Shown here piece by piece: positions 36,094 through 46,289 of a DNA stretch of 64,000 nucleotides. Origin of the DNA: Vibrio hyugaensis. Its GTDB lineage: Bacteria > Pseudomonadota > Gammaproteobacteria > Enterobacterales > Vibrionaceae. Every line of letters begins with the position of its first letter. Position 1 is the stretch's first letter. The stretch covers positions 2,604,001 through 2,668,000 of the forward strand of contig NZ_CP025794.1 in NCBI RefSeq assembly GCF_002906655.1. Reading direction: 5' to 3'. Below the pieces are notes generated by a model. The model worked only from the letters and a program-made list of their open reading frames with translations. It was not told the DNA's origin and made no database searches. The position numbers were made by a program, and so were the translations under genes.

Positions 36094-39003
36094 ATGACAT
36101 TTGCTTTGGGGCAGCGCTGGATTAGCGATACGGAAAGCGATTTAGGTTTAGGTACCGTAGTGGCAATGGATGCTCGTACTGTGACATTGATGTTTGCAGC
36201 ATCAGAGGAAAACCGAGTTTACGCACGTAACGATGCACCAGTTACCCGAGTAACGTTCAACGTCGGTGATGTCATCGATTGCCAAGAAGGTTGGTCATTA
36301 AAAGTTGAAGAAGTACTGGAAGATGAAGGTTTATACACCTATTTCGGTACTCGTGAAGACACGCAAGAAACGGCGATCGTGTTGCGTGAAATCTTCCTAA
36401 GCAACCACATTCGTTTTAACAAACCGCAAGACAAGTTGTACGCAGGTCAAATCGACCGCATGGACAACTTTGTACTTCGCTACCGTGCGCTACAAAACCA
36501 ATTTGAACAACACAAGAGCCCAATGCGTGGTCTGTGTGGCATGCGTGCAGGTTTGATTCCTCACCAGCTGTACATTGCACACGAAGTCGGTCGCCGTCAC
36601 GCGCCTCGCGTATTGCTAGCGGATGAAGTGGGTCTTGGTAAAACCATCGAAGCGGGCATGATCATCCACCAACAAGTACTGGCGGGTCGTGCCGAGCGTA
36701 TTCTTATCGTGGTACCAGAGACACTGCAACACCAGTGGCTCGTTGAGATGATGCGTCGTTTCAACCTGCACTTCTCTATCTTCGATGAAGAACGTTGTAT
36801 TGAAGCTTTTGCAGAAGCAGAAAACCCATTTGATACGCAGCAATACGTACTGTGTTCACTGGATTTCCTACGTAAGAGCCGTAAGCGTTTTGAACAAGCG
36901 CTAGAAGGTGAGTGGGATCTATTGGTTGTCGATGAGGCGCACCATCTAGAGTGGAGCCAAGACAAACCAAGCCGCGAATACCAAGTGGTAGAAGGCTTGG
37001 CAGAACGCACAGCGGGTGTGTTACTGCTTACCGCAACGCCAGAGCAGCTAGGTCGTGAGAGCCATTTCGCTCGTCTACGTCTTCTAGATCCAGATCGTTT
37101 CTACGATTATGAAGCGTTTGTTGAAGAAGAAGAGCAATATGCACCTGTTGCGGATGCTATCACGTCGCTATTCTCTGGTGAGAAACTGCCAGACGAAGCG
37201 AAAAACCAAATTACAGAACTGCTTTCTGAGCAGGACGTTGAGCCGCTATTCCGTATTATCGAAAGCGACAGTGATGAAGAAGCGAAAGCGTCAGCACGCC
37301 AAGAACTGATCGACAACCTGATGGACCGTCACGGAACAGGTCGAGTGCTGTTCCGTAACACACGTGCTGCAATCAAAGGTTTCCCGAAGCGCAACGTGCA
37401 TCTCATGCCAATGGATATTCCGCAGCAGTACACCACGTCAATGCGTGTATCAGGCATGATCGGTGGCAAGATGACACCAGAAGCGCGCGCGGTGAAGAAC
37501 CTTTACCCAGAAGAAATCTTCCAAGAATTTGAAGGCGAAGATTCAAGCTGGTGGCAGTTCGACTCACGAGTGAACTGGTTACTTGAAAAAGTAAAAGAGA
37601 AGCGCAGCGATAAAGTATTGGTTATCGCTTCTCGTGCAAGCACTGCACTGCAACTTGAGCAAGCATTGCGTGAGCGTGAAGGTATTCGTGCAACCGTATT
37701 CCACGAAGGCATGTCGATTCTTGAGCGTGATAAAGCAGCGGCTTACTTCGCACAAGAAGAAGGTGGCGCGCAGGTTCTTATCTGTAGCGAAATCGGCTCA
37801 GAAGGTCGTAACTTCCAGTTTGCTAACCAGCTTGTGATGTTCGATTTGCCATTCAACCCAGACTTGTTAGAGCAACGTATTGGCCGTCTGGACCGTATCG
37901 GTCAGAAGCGTGATATCGACATCCACGTACCTTACCTAAAAGGTACTTCACAAGCGATCCTTGCGCGTTGGTTCGATGAAGGTCTGAACGCGTTTGCTGA
38001 AACGTGTCCAACAGGTCGCGCGGTTTACGATAAGTACTCTGATGCACTGATTGAAATGCTGGCATCTGGTGATGTTTCAAGCCTTGATGAAGTGATTGAA
38101 GAATCAGCGAAGATGAACAAAGAGCTGAAATCACAACTTGAGCAAGGTCGTGACCGCCTGCTAGAAATGCACTCAAACGGCGGCGATAAAGCGCAGCAAA
38201 TCGTTGAGAAAATCGCATCGACGGATGGCGATACAAACCTAGTGACATTCGCGTTGTCTCTGTTCGATACCATCGGTCTGAACCAAGACGACAAGGGTGA
38301 AAACGCACTGATTGTAACTCCATCTGAGCACATGATGGTGCCAAGCTACCCAGGTTTGCCATACGAAGGCGCGACAATCACGTTTGACCGCGATACCGCG
38401 CTGTCTCGCGAAGACATGCACTTCATCAGTTGGGAACACCCAATGATTCAAGGCGGTATCGATCTGCTGATGAGCGAAGGTGTGGGTACGTCAGCGGTTT
38501 CTTTGCTGAAGAACAAAGCGCTACCAGTGGGCACTATCTTGCTTGAGTTGGTTTACGCGGTGGATGCGCAAGCACCAAAACGCAGCGGTATTACGCGTTT
38601 CCTACCGAAGACGCCAATCCGCATGATGATGGACGGTCGTGGTAATGATCTGTCTTCTCAGGTTGAGTTTGAAGGTTTCAACCGTCAGCTTAGCCCAGTA
38701 AACCGTCACCTAGGCAGCAAGCTAGTGACATCAGTACAGAAAGACATCCACAGCCTCATCGAAGCGGGTGACGCATTGGTTGAGCAGAAAGTGGAAGAGA
38801 TTCGCAAGCAAGCACAGCAAGACATGCAACAAAGCTTGAATGCAGAGCTTGAGCGCCTACAAGCACTGAAAGCTGTTAACCCGAACATCCGTGACGAAGA
38901 AATTGAAGCGATTGAAGAACAAATCAAAGAGCTAACAGGTTATATCAACCAAGCTCAGGTTCAGCTAGATTCGCTACGTTTAATTGTCGTCAGCCACAAC
39001 TAA
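36094..39003 (+). CDS. rapA: RapA (HepA), RNA polymerase recycling ATPase
   Basis: RapA is a Swi2/Snf2 ATPase that binds RNA polymerase and helps it recycle after termination. The 969-residue protein starts with the Tudor-like N-terminal domains ([20 protein letters not shown]). Motif [17 protein letters not shown], motif II DEAH, and the helicase C-domain [26 protein letters not shown] follow. Length equals the E. coli protein. A bidirectional-looking terminator follows, and rluA lies downstream as in E. coli, with one gene inserted between. Confidence 0.97.
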   Translation: MTFALGQRWISDTESDLGLGTVVAMDARTVTLMFAASEENRVYARNDAPVTRVTFNVGDVIDCQEGWSLKVEEVLEDEGLYTYFGTREDTQETAIVLREIFLSNHIRFNKPQDKLYAGQIDRMDNFVLRYRALQNQFEQHKSPMRGLCGMRAGLIPHQLYIAHEVGRRHAPRVLLADEVGLGKTIEAGMIIHQQVLAGRAERILIVVPETLQHQWLVEMMRRFNLHFSIFDEERCIEAFAEAENPFDTQQYVLCSLDFLRKSRKRFEQALEGEWDLLVVDEAHHLEWSQDKPSREYQVVEGLAERTAGVLLLTATPEQLGRESHFARLRLLDPDRFYDYEAFVEEEEQYAPVADAITSLFSGEKLPDEAKNQITELLSEQDVEPLFRIIESDSDEEAKASARQELIDNLMDRHGTGRVLFRNTRAAIKGFPKRNVHLMPMDIPQQYTTSMRVSGMIGGKMTPEARAVKNLYPEEIFQEFEGEDSSWWQFDSRVNWLLEKVKEKRSDKVLVIASRASTALQLEQALREREGIRATVFHEGMSILERDKAAAYFAQEEGGAQVLICSEIGSEGRNFQFANQLVMFDLPFNPDLLEQRIGRLDRIGQKRDIDIHVPYLKGTSQAILARWFDEGLNAFAETCPTGRAVYDKYSDALIEMLASGDVSSLDEVIEESAKMNKELKSQLEQGRDRLLEMHSNGGDKAQQIVEKIASTDGDTNLVTFALSLFDTIGLNQDDKGENALIVTPSEHMMVPSYPGLPYEGATITFDRDTALSREDMHFISWEHPMIQGGIDLLMSEGVGTSAVSLLKNKALPVGTILLELVYAVDAQAPKRSGITRFLPKTPIRMMMDGRGNDLSSQVEFEGFNRQLSPVNRHLGSKLVTSVQKDIHSLIEAGDALVEQKVEEIRKQAQQDMQQSLNAELERLQALKAVNPNIRDEEIEAIEEQIKELTGYINQAQVQLDSLRLIVVSHN

Positions 39004-39022
39004 TCAGCGTCCATACAAACGA

Positions 39023-39050
39023 AAAAAGGTCTTCAATTGAAGACCTTTTT
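39023..39050. terminator. Bidirectional terminator between rapA and the Nramp-like gene
   Basis: AAAAAGGTCTTCAATTGAAGACCTTTTT is a perfect palindrome of 28 bases (written as two 14-base arms), 20 bases after rapA and 50 before the end of the convergent transporter gene. Confidence 0.88.
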
Positions 39051-39099
39051 CTTTATCTGAGCTTTTATCTCATAAGCTCAGTTGATTGCTCACAGCTGA

Positions 39100-40365
39100 T
39101 TACATCAACCACTTCCACCAAATGAATAGCGCTAAGAAGCCGAATAAGTAAATCAAACCAGCAATCGACAACCACTTCAATTTACGACCCAGCGCCAATG
39201 GCTTAGGCAAGTCGGTTTTACTCACTAGAATATAGTTTAAAAGCGCGAAGAATGGCGTCGTCATAAACGCCAATACCATGGCAAAGTTCAACATCGGTAA
39301 TAGTGCTGAAGCCCAGAAAACAACGATACCTAAAGCACATAGAGAAACAATAAGCATGATGGCCGACGTCGCTTTTGGATCGGTTTCTGGTTGTGAACGC
39401 AGCAACCGTTGAGAGTCTGAAATCACACGCGAGTAGCCGTCAATTACCGTAATGGTGCTGCCGAAGATACAAAAGAACGCAATCACAGCAATCAGGTAAC
39501 GTGACCATTCACCAATGGTTGAGGCGTACAAGCCAACAAGCTGATGGGAGAAGCCTACGCCGGAGCTCTTAAGCTCAATACCTGAACCGTGCAGCATCAA
39601 CGCACCTAGTGATACAAACACCAAAGCCAATACCGCAGTACCAATGTAGCCGACGTTGAAATCAAACAGGGCAGATTTTGCCGTAACTTCTTGTTGGCTA
39701 GTTTGGCGCTTTAGCCACGCAGACGTTAAACAAGAGATCTCGATTGGAGCAGGCATCCAGCCCATGGTCACAACGATAAAGCCGATGGCAGCAATTGACC
39801 ACGGAGAAGGGGATTCAAAGTTCGCAACAGGCTCTACAGGGTTTCCAAACGCTATCGCAACCGCAAGTAGCGTCGCTATCGTTAAGACCGTCATAATGAC
39901 TTTTGAAAGTGTATCCAGTGCTTTGTAGTGGCCGACGAATAAAATCACTAAACATGTTACCAAAACAATGACACTGAGTGATGCCATCGACAAAGAAAAT
40001 GGAATGAAATAGCCCAACAAGCTCGCACTGAACATCAACAGTGCTGCTGTGTTGATGACCGCAGAAACGGAACTGAGGAATAAGAACAACCACAAGTATG
40101 GGCGACCAAGTTTGGCATAGCCTTCAACCAACGTTTTACCAGTGCCCATGGTGTACTGCACGCCTGCTCGGAAGAATGGGTATTTAAAAAGGTTTACCAG
40201 CAGGATGAGCGCCGCAAGTTGCCAGCCGTAGATAGCCCCAGCTTTGGTGGATGCAACAAGGTGAGAACCACCGACGGCGGCAGAGGCCATGAGAATACCA
40301 GGGCCAAGAGAGCGGAAGAATTGCGAGACTTTGGATTGGGGTTGATCGGATACTGCGGATTCCAT
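39100..40365 (-). CDS. Nramp-family transporter lacking the canonical metal motifs
   Basis: This 421-residue membrane protein has about 11 helices and the Nramp-family frame (SLGPGILMASAAVGGSHL, then GWQLAALILLVNLFKYPFFR). Where true Nramp proteins have DPGN in helix 1, this one reads AAVGGSHL (29-36). Where they have MPH in helix 6, it reads MPAPIE (204-209). The substrate is therefore unlikely to be simply Mn or Fe and cannot be named from sequence. It is transcribed away from rluA and ends against the rapA terminator, splitting the rapA-rluA pair seen in E. coli. Confidence 0.8.
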   Translation of the reverse strand: MESAVSDQPQSKVSQFFRSLGPGILMASAAVGGSHLVASTKAGAIYGWQLAALILLVNLFKYPFFRAGVQYTMGTGKTLVEGYAKLGRPYLWLFLFLSSVSAVINTAALLMFSASLLGYFIPFSLSMASLSVIVLVTCLVILFVGHYKALDTLSKVIMTVLTIATLLAVAIAFGNPVEPVANFESPSPWSIAAIGFIVVTMGWMPAPIEISCLTSAWLKRQTSQQEVTAKSALFDFNVGYIGTAVLALVFVSLGALMLHGSGIELKSSGVGFSHQLVGLYASTIGEWSRYLIAVIAFFCIFGSTITVIDGYSRVISDSQRLLRSQPETDPKATSAIMLIVSLCALGIVVFWASALLPMLNFAMVLAFMTTPFFALLNYILVSKTDLPKPLALGRKLKWLSIAGLIYLFGFLALFIWWKWLM

Positions 40366-40605
40366 TTATTATTGTCCTTTTTGTGTCAACTAGTGCTTAT
40401 AAATAACATTACCGCTCAGCTTGTCAATTTATATTTACGAAGTGATTTTTTTAATTTTTCTCTTCGTTATTGACTTGGTTGTTTTTGTTATTTCTAAAAG
40501 TTATATCGATGGTAAAAAGAGGCAGGATTTAAGCGATTTTTCTGCATGCATCTTTGCATCTCTTGGGTATAATCAGCGCGTTTTTATTCTGTAGAGATCC
40601 TGCCC

Positions 40606-41358
40606 ATGGCAATGCTTGAGTACAATCCACCAACCGACCCTTGGATTGATGTCGTTTTTGAAGATGAGCAAATTTTGGCGGTAAACAAGCCATCTGGTTT
40701 GCTTTCTGTGCCGGGGCGTCTTGCTGAGCATCACGACAGCATGTGGAGTCGCTTAACCGAGCAATATCCAGACATTCAAGTCGTGCATCGTTTAGATATG
40801 TGCACTTCTGGCTTAATGGTTCTTGCTAAAAACAAGCGTGCAGAAAGTGCGTTAAAAAAACAGTTTCAATACCGATTGACGCATAAAATCTACTACGCAC
40901 GTGTTTGGGGCCATATTGAACAAGAAGAGGGCGAGATCGATCTGCCTTTGATTTGTGATTGGCCGAATCGTCCTCTGCAGAAAGTATGCTTTGAAGATGG
41001 CAAACCCTCTAGGACGATCTTCCAAGTAGCGAAGCGAGAAGAACACCCTGATGGTTCAAAGACGACGATTGTGCGTTTATTGCCGATTACAGGCCGCTCA
41101 CACCAATTGCGTGTTCATATGCAAGCGTTAGGTCACCCAATTGTGGGTGATGAGTTCTACGCAACAGAAGAAGCAAAAGCCTTCTCTGAACGTCTAGAGT
41201 TGCACGCCGCAGAGCTGAGCTTTTATCACCCGAAAACCGATTGGTTGCGCAGTATTTTTGTTCCTTGTGATTTTTACCTAGAAGCGGAAGAGATGATCTT
41301 TGACTATTTCAACCCAGCGCGTAAATTACCAGATTACAAAACACTGCCACGTCCATAA
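40606..41358 (+). CDS. rluA: RluA, pseudouridine synthase for 23S rRNA and tRNA
   Basis: RluA isomerises U746 of 23S rRNA and U32 of several tRNAs. The 250-residue protein has the catalytic HRLDMCTSGLMVLAKN with Asp 64, the same number as in E. coli, and RLLPITGRSHQLRVHM near the C-terminus. A TATAAT at 40568-40573 lies 33 bases before the ATG as a promoter candidate. The start is MAMLEYNPP; an ATG two codons in is also possible. Confidence 0.93.
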   Translation: MAMLEYNPPTDPWIDVVFEDEQILAVNKPSGLLSVPGRLAEHHDSMWSRLTEQYPDIQVVHRLDMCTSGLMVLAKNKRAESALKKQFQYRLTHKIYYARVWGHIEQEEGEIDLPLICDWPNRPLQKVCFEDGKPSRTIFQVAKREEHPDGSKTTIVRLLPITGRSHQLRVHMQALGHPIVGDEFYATEEAKAFSERLELHAAELSFYHPKTDWLRSIFVPCDFYLEAEEMIFDYFNPARKLPDYKTLPRP

Positions 41359-41390
41359 ATTCATCTTTAGGCAGTGAACAAGGAGTTGTT

Positions 41391-42353
41391 ATGTCACTGC
41401 CTAAAGTGGTCTTCCTCGACCGAGCGACCATCCCAGCCCAAATTCAAATACCTCGTCCAAGCTTTGCCCATGATTGGGTGGAATACGATCTGACTTCTTC
41501 TGAGCAAGTTGTTGAGCGTCTTGCTGATGCGGATATCGTGATCAGCAACAAGGTGGTGCTCGACCAATCTGTTCTCATTCAACTTCCTCACCTCAAGATG
41601 ATTGCCGTCGCGGCAACGGGCTTTAATAACGTCGATGTAAACTATTGCGCCGAGCACAACATCGCGGTTACCAACGTGCGTGGCTATGCGACCCGCTCTG
41701 TGCCAGAACACGTTATCGCGATGCTGTTTGCTTTGCGTCGTAACTTGTTTGGTTATCACCAAGATATCGCTGCTGGCGAATGGCAGCGCAACAAGCAGTT
41801 CTGTTTCTTTACGCATCCGATTGGAGATGTTGCAAGCAGCACCTTAGGTGTGCTTGGCAGCGGCGCATTAGGTCAAGCAACGGCACAATTGGCAAAAGCA
41901 TTGGGTATGAATGTGTTGTTTGCAGAACGTAAAGGTGTAACAGAGTGCCGAGAAGGCTATGTTTCTTTTACCGAGATGTTGGATCAAGCGGACGCCATCA
42001 CGCTACATTGTCCATTGAATGATGAGACACATAATTTGATTGGTGAAGCGGAACTTAAGCAGATGAAGCCAACGTCTATTTTGATTAATACCGGACGTGG
42101 CGGCTTGGTGGATGAGCAAGCTTTGGTCGATGGGTTAAAGCAAGGTGAGATTGCTGGGGCTGGGTTTGATGTCTTTACCCAAGAACCCGCTGATGAAAGC
42201 AACCCGTTGATTGCGAATATGCATTTGCCTAACTTGCTACTAACGCCGCATGTTGCGTGGGGAAGTGATTCTTCGATACAGCGTTTAGCTGAGATTTTAA
42301 TTGAGAATATTAACGCGTTTGATCGTGGTGAGAACCTCAATCGTCTAGCGTAA
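41391..42353 (+). CDS. D-2-hydroxyacid dehydrogenase (glycerate dehydrogenase-like)
   Basis: This 320-residue NAD-dependent dehydrogenase has the Rossmann motif GVLGSGALGQATAQ and catalytic residues Arg 236 (NTGRGG), Glu 265 (TQEP) and His 287 (TPHVAW). The sequence most resembles hydroxypyruvate/glycerate dehydrogenases (HprA), but the substrate is inferred. It lies 32 bases after rluA and ends at a shared terminator. Confidence 0.88.
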   Translation: MSLPKVVFLDRATIPAQIQIPRPSFAHDWVEYDLTSSEQVVERLADADIVISNKVVLDQSVLIQLPHLKMIAVAATGFNNVDVNYCAEHNIAVTNVRGYATRSVPEHVIAMLFALRRNLFGYHQDIAAGEWQRNKQFCFFTHPIGDVASSTLGVLGSGALGQATAQLAKALGMNVLFAERKGVTECREGYVSFTEMLDQADAITLHCPLNDETHNLIGEAELKQMKPTSILINTGRGGLVDEQALVDGLKQGEIAGAGFDVFTQEPADESNPLIANMHLPNLLLTPHVAWGSDSSIQRLAEILIENINAFDRGENLNRLA

Positions 42354-42372
42354 TACTAGAAAATAGGCATAA

Positions 42373-42400
42373 AAAAAGCAGACACAAAGGTCTGCTTTTT
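42373..42400. terminator. Bidirectional terminator between the dehydrogenase gene and darP
   Basis: AAAAAGCAGA (42373-42382) pairs with TCTGCTTTTT (42391-42400) around an eight-base loop, between convergent genes. Confidence 0.85.
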
Positions 42401-42418
42401 GCGTTCTTAAGCATTGAA

Positions 42419-42946
42419 TTAGATTTCTTCTTCGTTCAAGGCTTTTAGAATTTGGAAAATTTCACGGTAAGATTTTGCTGGTTTACCGGCCTTCTTCTCT
42501 TTCGCTGCTTGGCGAGCAAGTTGGCGTAGACGTTGACGGTCTGCTTCTGGATAAAGCTCCATAACGTCATCAATTGCTTTGTCGCCCTCTTCGACTACAC
42601 GATCACGCAGCGCTTCAAGCTTGTGTAGTGCCGCTGTTGCTTGCGAGTGTTTGTTGCGAACTTTGTCTAGTGCCGCTTGGATTGGCTCTGGATCTTCGTA
42701 ACGCATTAACTTACCGATACGTTGCAGTTGACGACGGCGTGCTTCGTTTTTAAAGCGCTGCGCATCAGCAATTGCTTCGCGTAGGTCTTCGCTCAATGGA
42801 AACTTTTCGAGAGCTGCTGGCTTAAGGCCGACAAGCTCTTCGCCAAGCTTTTGCAGCTCTTCCATGTCGCGCTTCATCTCGGATTTACTTACCCAGATGA
42901 TCTCTTCTTCTGGTTCCCATGGCGCTTTTTGATTCTTACGTGCCAT
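42419..42946 (-). CDS. darP: DarP (YjgA), 50S ribosome maturation factor
   Basis: This 175-residue, highly charged helical protein of the YjgA/DarP family associates with late 50S precursors and supports peptidyl-transferase centre maturation. Recognisable are [22 protein letters not shown], the Arg-rich [16 protein letters not shown], and the [15 protein letters not shown] tail. It is divergent from pmbA, as in E. coli, with an inverted repeat between them. Confidence 0.93.
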   Translation of the reverse strand: MARKNQKAPWEPEEEIIWVSKSEMKRDMEELQKLGEELVGLKPAALEKFPLSEDLREAIADAQRFKNEARRRQLQRIGKLMRYEDPEPIQAALDKVRNKHSQATAALHKLEALRDRVVEEGDKAIDDVMELYPEADRQRLRQLARQAAKEKKAGKPAKSYREIFQILKALNEEEI

Positions 42947-42984
42947 TTCAGTTGCCTGTGTTTTGATTAATATTATGACTATTT

Positions 42985-43021
42985 TAACAAGAATCGTGGG
43001 GAGAAAGCGAAATTCTTGTTA
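42985..43021. other. Inverted repeat between darP and pmbA
   Basis: TAACAAGAAT (42985-42994) and ATTCTTGTTA (43012-43021) are perfect 10-bp arms separated by 17 bases, i.e. centre-to-centre 27 bases. It lies between the two divergent starts and resembles a two-half-site operator. Confidence 0.5.
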
Positions 43022-43056
43022 TTCTATTGTACATCGAATACATGATGTGAAAGACA

Positions 43057-44400
43057 ATGGATATTAAACAGCAGGTTGCTGAGCAACGTACCGAGCTAGA
43101 ACAAGCCGTTTCACGTGCACTAGAAATCGCTGCGGCGAAGTCTGATGCCGCTGAAGTCGCAATTACCAAGAGCACGGGTTTGAGTGTTTCCACTCGCATG
43201 GGTGACGTGGAAAACGTTGAATTCAACAGCGACGGCGCACTGGGTATTACCGTTTACCGTGGCCAACGTAAAGGCAGTGCTTCCACATCCGATTTGAGCG
43301 AAGCGGCTATCGAGCAAACGGTGTTAGCAGCATTAGACATCGCTCAATACACATCAGAAGATCCATTCGCGGGCCCAGCTCCGAAAGAATATATGGTGAA
43401 AGAGGTGCCTGATTTAGACCTTTTCCACCCAGACGCACCCGATCCAGATTACGCAGCACAAGTTGCGATTGCCGCTGAAAAAGAAGCACTTAACTACAGC
43501 GATGCGATTAAGCAAAGCGATGGTGCGAGCTATGACAGTCATTACGGCGTCAAAGTGTACGGTAACAGCCATGGCTTGTTGGCAAGCTACGCGTCAAGTC
43601 GCCACAGCACCAGCTGTTGTGTGATTGGTGTAGGCAAAAATGGTGAGATGGAGCGTGACTACAGCTACACCGTTGCTCGCCATCGTGACGACCTTTGGGC
43701 TCCTGAAGTGGTTGGCCGCAGTGCCGCAGAAAAAACCATCAGTCGCTTAGACGCTCAAAAGCTGAAAACGGGTAAGTACCCAGTCATGTTTGCTGCGGAC
43801 GTAGCGACAGGTTTGATTGGCCATCTAGTGATGGCAATCAGCGGTGGTAACCTGTACCGTAAATCCTCTTTCTTACTTGATCACCTCGGCAAGCAAGTAC
43901 TTCCAGAATGGTTCAATATTTCAGAGCGCCCACATGTCTTACGTGGCCTAGCTTCTAGTCCATTTGATAGTGAAGGTGTGTACACGCAAGATCGTGAAAT
44001 CATCACCGATGGTGTACTCGCGACTTACCTGCTAACGAGTTATGCGGCTCGTAAAATGAAAATGGACCCAACTGGCCATGCTGGTGGTATCCACAACTGG
44101 TACGTGAAGTCGACGGGACAAAGTTTCGAGCAAATGCTGAGAGAGCTTGGCACAGGTTTACTAGTAACTGAAACCATGGGCCAAGGCGTGAACGTCGTGA
44201 CAGGTGATTACTCTCGTGGTGCTGCTGGCTTCTGGGTAGAAAATGGTGAAATCCAATACCCAGTATCAGAAATTACCATTGCGGGTAACCTAAAAGACAT
44301 GTTCAACCAAATTGTTGCCGTGGGTAGCGATGTGGAAACGCGTTCTCAAATCCAAACCGGCTCTATCTTGCTTGATACCATGAAGGTGGCGGGCGAATAA
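43057..44400 (+). CDS. pmbA: PmbA (TldE), TldD partner protease subunit
   Basis: PmbA pairs with TldD to form the heterodimeric protease. The 447-residue protein has the TldD/PmbA fold ([58 protein letters not shown]). It lacks the zinc site, as expected of the TldE subunit: the place of HExxxH reads [14 protein letters not shown]. Divergent from darP; it ends at a terminator shared with mgtE. Confidence 0.96.
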   Translation: MDIKQQVAEQRTELEQAVSRALEIAAAKSDAAEVAITKSTGLSVSTRMGDVENVEFNSDGALGITVYRGQRKGSASTSDLSEAAIEQTVLAALDIAQYTSEDPFAGPAPKEYMVKEVPDLDLFHPDAPDPDYAAQVAIAAEKEALNYSDAIKQSDGASYDSHYGVKVYGNSHGLLASYASSRHSTSCCVIGVGKNGEMERDYSYTVARHRDDLWAPEVVGRSAAEKTISRLDAQKLKTGKYPVMFAADVATGLIGHLVMAISGGNLYRKSSFLLDHLGKQVLPEWFNISERPHVLRGLASSPFDSEGVYTQDREIITDGVLATYLLTSYAARKMKMDPTGHAGGIHNWYVKSTGQSFEQMLRELGTGLLVTETMGQGVNVVTGDYSRGAAGFWVENGEIQYPVSEITIAGNLKDMFNQIVAVGSDVETRSQIQTGSILLDTMKVAGE

Positions 44401-44425
44401 TATCACCCCGCTAACCGCTAGATGC

Positions 44426-44457
44426 AAAAAAGCCTGATGTACTCATCAGGCTTTTTT
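44426..44457. terminator. Bidirectional terminator between pmbA and mgtE
   Basis: AAAAAAGCCTGATG-type arm and CATCAGGCTTTTTT form a 14-bp stem with a four-base TACT loop, followed by T-runs on either strand. Confidence 0.9.
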
Positions 44458-44489
44458 ATTGCTTGTTCATGGCAGTTTATGACATGAGA

Positions 44490-45845
44490 TTAAATCAGCA
44501 GGGTCGCGAGGCCTAAGAAGACTGACAAACCAATCACGTCAGTGACCGTGGTCAGTGCCATACCGCCAGCCAGGGCTGGGTCGATGTTCATTTTCTTGAG
44601 TAGAATAGGGATGGTTACGCCGGCAACACCTGCTACAAAAAGGTTGGTCAACATGGCCGCAGAGATGATACCGCCAAGCATCCAGTTTCCTTTCCAAGCA
44701 ACCACGATACCGCCGATGATCAGCGCCCACATGATGCCGTTAAGTAAACCGATAGCTGCTTCCTTCAGCAATAGTTCTCGTTTGTTTGAATCACCAATAT
44801 GACCAAGTGCTAAACCGCGGATCACCAGAGCGACCGTTTGGTTACCCGCAACGCCACCCATCGATGGAACAATGGTCATCAAGACGGCGATAGCCGCCAT
44901 TTGCTCTAGTGTTGCTTCAAACATGTTGGATACTGAGGCCGCCGCTAGTGCTGCAAGGACATTGGCACCGAGCCAAATACTGCGTTTACGAGCGGATTTT
45001 ACGACAGGTGCGAAGGTGTCTTCATCGTCATCCATGCCCGCCATACTCATCATTGAGTGTTCGGCATCTTCACGGATAACATCGACCACGTCATCGATGG
45101 TGATACGACCAACCAGATGTTGGTTTTCATCAACCACAGGTGCAGATACCCAGTTACGACGTTCAAATAGACTAGCAACATCAGAGTCACTGGTATCTAC
45201 GGTAATTGCATCGTCGGCATCTTCCATCACTGCACTGACTTTGACATCAGGTTGAGTGGTAATCAGTGTGGTAATCGGCAGTTCGCCAATCAGCTTACTA
45301 TCATCATCAATGACGTATAACGCATCGGTTGCTTCTGGCAGTTCGCCTTTCATGCGTAAGTAGCGCAGGACAACGTCCACATCCACATCACCACGAATGG
45401 TGATTACGTCGGTGTTCATCAATCCGCCAGCGGTATCCTCAGGGTAGGATAGCGCCGTTTCGACTCGTTGACGGTCAGCGGTGTCCATCTGGGATAGAAC
45501 TTCACGTGAGACGTCGTCAGGCAAGCTACGCAGTACGTAAGCCACATCATCAGTGTCCATGCCTTCCGTCGCTTCTGCAAGCGCTTCTGGGGCCATTTTG
45601 GACACGAGACTGTCTTTGACGTCTTCGTTTAGCTCGTCAAGAATCTCACCGTAGTCTTCTGGGTCAGTCAGTTGCCAGAGTACTTCACGACTTTTACGTG
45701 GAGAGGCTTCTAAAAGGTGGGCGATATCCTCAGGTTCCATGTCCTGCAATTGGCGACGAACATGGACAAAGCGGCCGTTTTCCAGCGCTTCTGTGACTTC
45801 TTGGAGGGCTTGGTGAGCTTGGTCGAATTCTATTTGCTCTGCCAT
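44490..45845 (-). CDS. mgtE: MgtE magnesium transporter
   Basis: This 451-residue Mg2+ channel/transporter consists of an N-domain (about 1-135, with SPRKSREVLWQLTDPEDYGEIL), two CBS domains (about 140-260, VGRITIDDVVDVIRED) and five membrane helices with MTIVPSMGGVAGNQT and the pore region ALAGGMALTTVTDVIGL. It acts in the inner membrane and closes when cytosolic Mg2+ is high. It stands alone between the pmbA and npr terminators. Confidence 0.95.
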   Translation of the reverse strand: MAEQIEFDQAHQALQEVTEALENGRFVHVRRQLQDMEPEDIAHLLEASPRKSREVLWQLTDPEDYGEILDELNEDVKDSLVSKMAPEALAEATEGMDTDDVAYVLRSLPDDVSREVLSQMDTADRQRVETALSYPEDTAGGLMNTDVITIRGDVDVDVVLRYLRMKGELPEATDALYVIDDDSKLIGELPITTLITTQPDVKVSAVMEDADDAITVDTSDSDVASLFERRNWVSAPVVDENQHLVGRITIDDVVDVIREDAEHSMMSMAGMDDDEDTFAPVVKSARKRSIWLGANVLAALAAASVSNMFEATLEQMAAIAVLMTIVPSMGGVAGNQTVALVIRGLALGHIGDSNKRELLLKEAAIGLLNGIMWALIIGGIVVAWKGNWMLGGIISAAMLTNLFVAGVAGVTIPILLKKMNIDPALAGGMALTTVTDVIGLSVFLGLATLLI

Positions 45846-45994
45846 TCATTCCCCCTAATTCCTGATATTTACAATGCTTTGAATAATAACTTAATTCTAG
45901 GCACCTTTTAATAACAACTTATGAAAGTCGACAAAATTATTTATCGGAATTTAAGTAGGAAGGGGAAGCGATGTGGAATATTTGGGTGTTAAAA

Positions 45995-46019
45995 ATAAAA
46001 AAGCGAGTGAATCACTCGC
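45995..46019 (-). terminator. Terminator overlapping the npr stop codon
   Basis: On the minus strand GCGAGTGA and TTCACTCGC form an 8-bp stem followed by TTTTTTATTTT. The stem contains the GAG TGA end of npr, so the stop codon is within the hairpin. Confidence 0.85.
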
Positions 46020-46287
46020 CTTCATCAAACTTATCTTCAATCAAATGACAAACCGCATCAAGGGCTTGCTCTGATTGATCGCCAGTGGCGTGGATCGTCA
46101 CGTATTGCCCTTGGGCGGACTCAAGCATTAATAGCCCCATAACGCTATCAGCGGTGGCTGTTTTATCTTCTTCGTTGTCGATCGTAATGATCGCATCGTA
46201 GCTTTGTGCCAGTTCGACCAGTTTTACCGCAGCGCGAGCGTGAAGCCCTAAGCGGTTTTGGATCAATACCTTACGACTTAATTCCAC
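46012..46287 (-). CDS. npr: NPr, HPr-like phosphocarrier of the nitrogen PTS
   Basis: This 91-residue HPr-fold protein has the phosphorylation site His 16 in [10 protein letters not shown] and the [16 protein letters not shown] loop. It carries phosphate from PtsP to PtsN. It is the last gene of the rpoN-hpf-ptsN-rapZ-npr series, two bases after rapZ. Confidence 0.96.
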   Translation of the reverse strand: MELSRKVLIQNRLGLHARAAVKLVELAQSYDAIITIDNEEDKTATADSVMGLLMLESAQGQYVTIHATGDQSEQALDAVCHLIEDKFDEGE

Positions 46288-46289
46288 CG

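Noticed and set aside
37853..38377. 174-codon open frame opposite rapA
   Set aside because: Antisense shadow of a conserved region of rapA, with arginine- and serine-rich nonsense composition.
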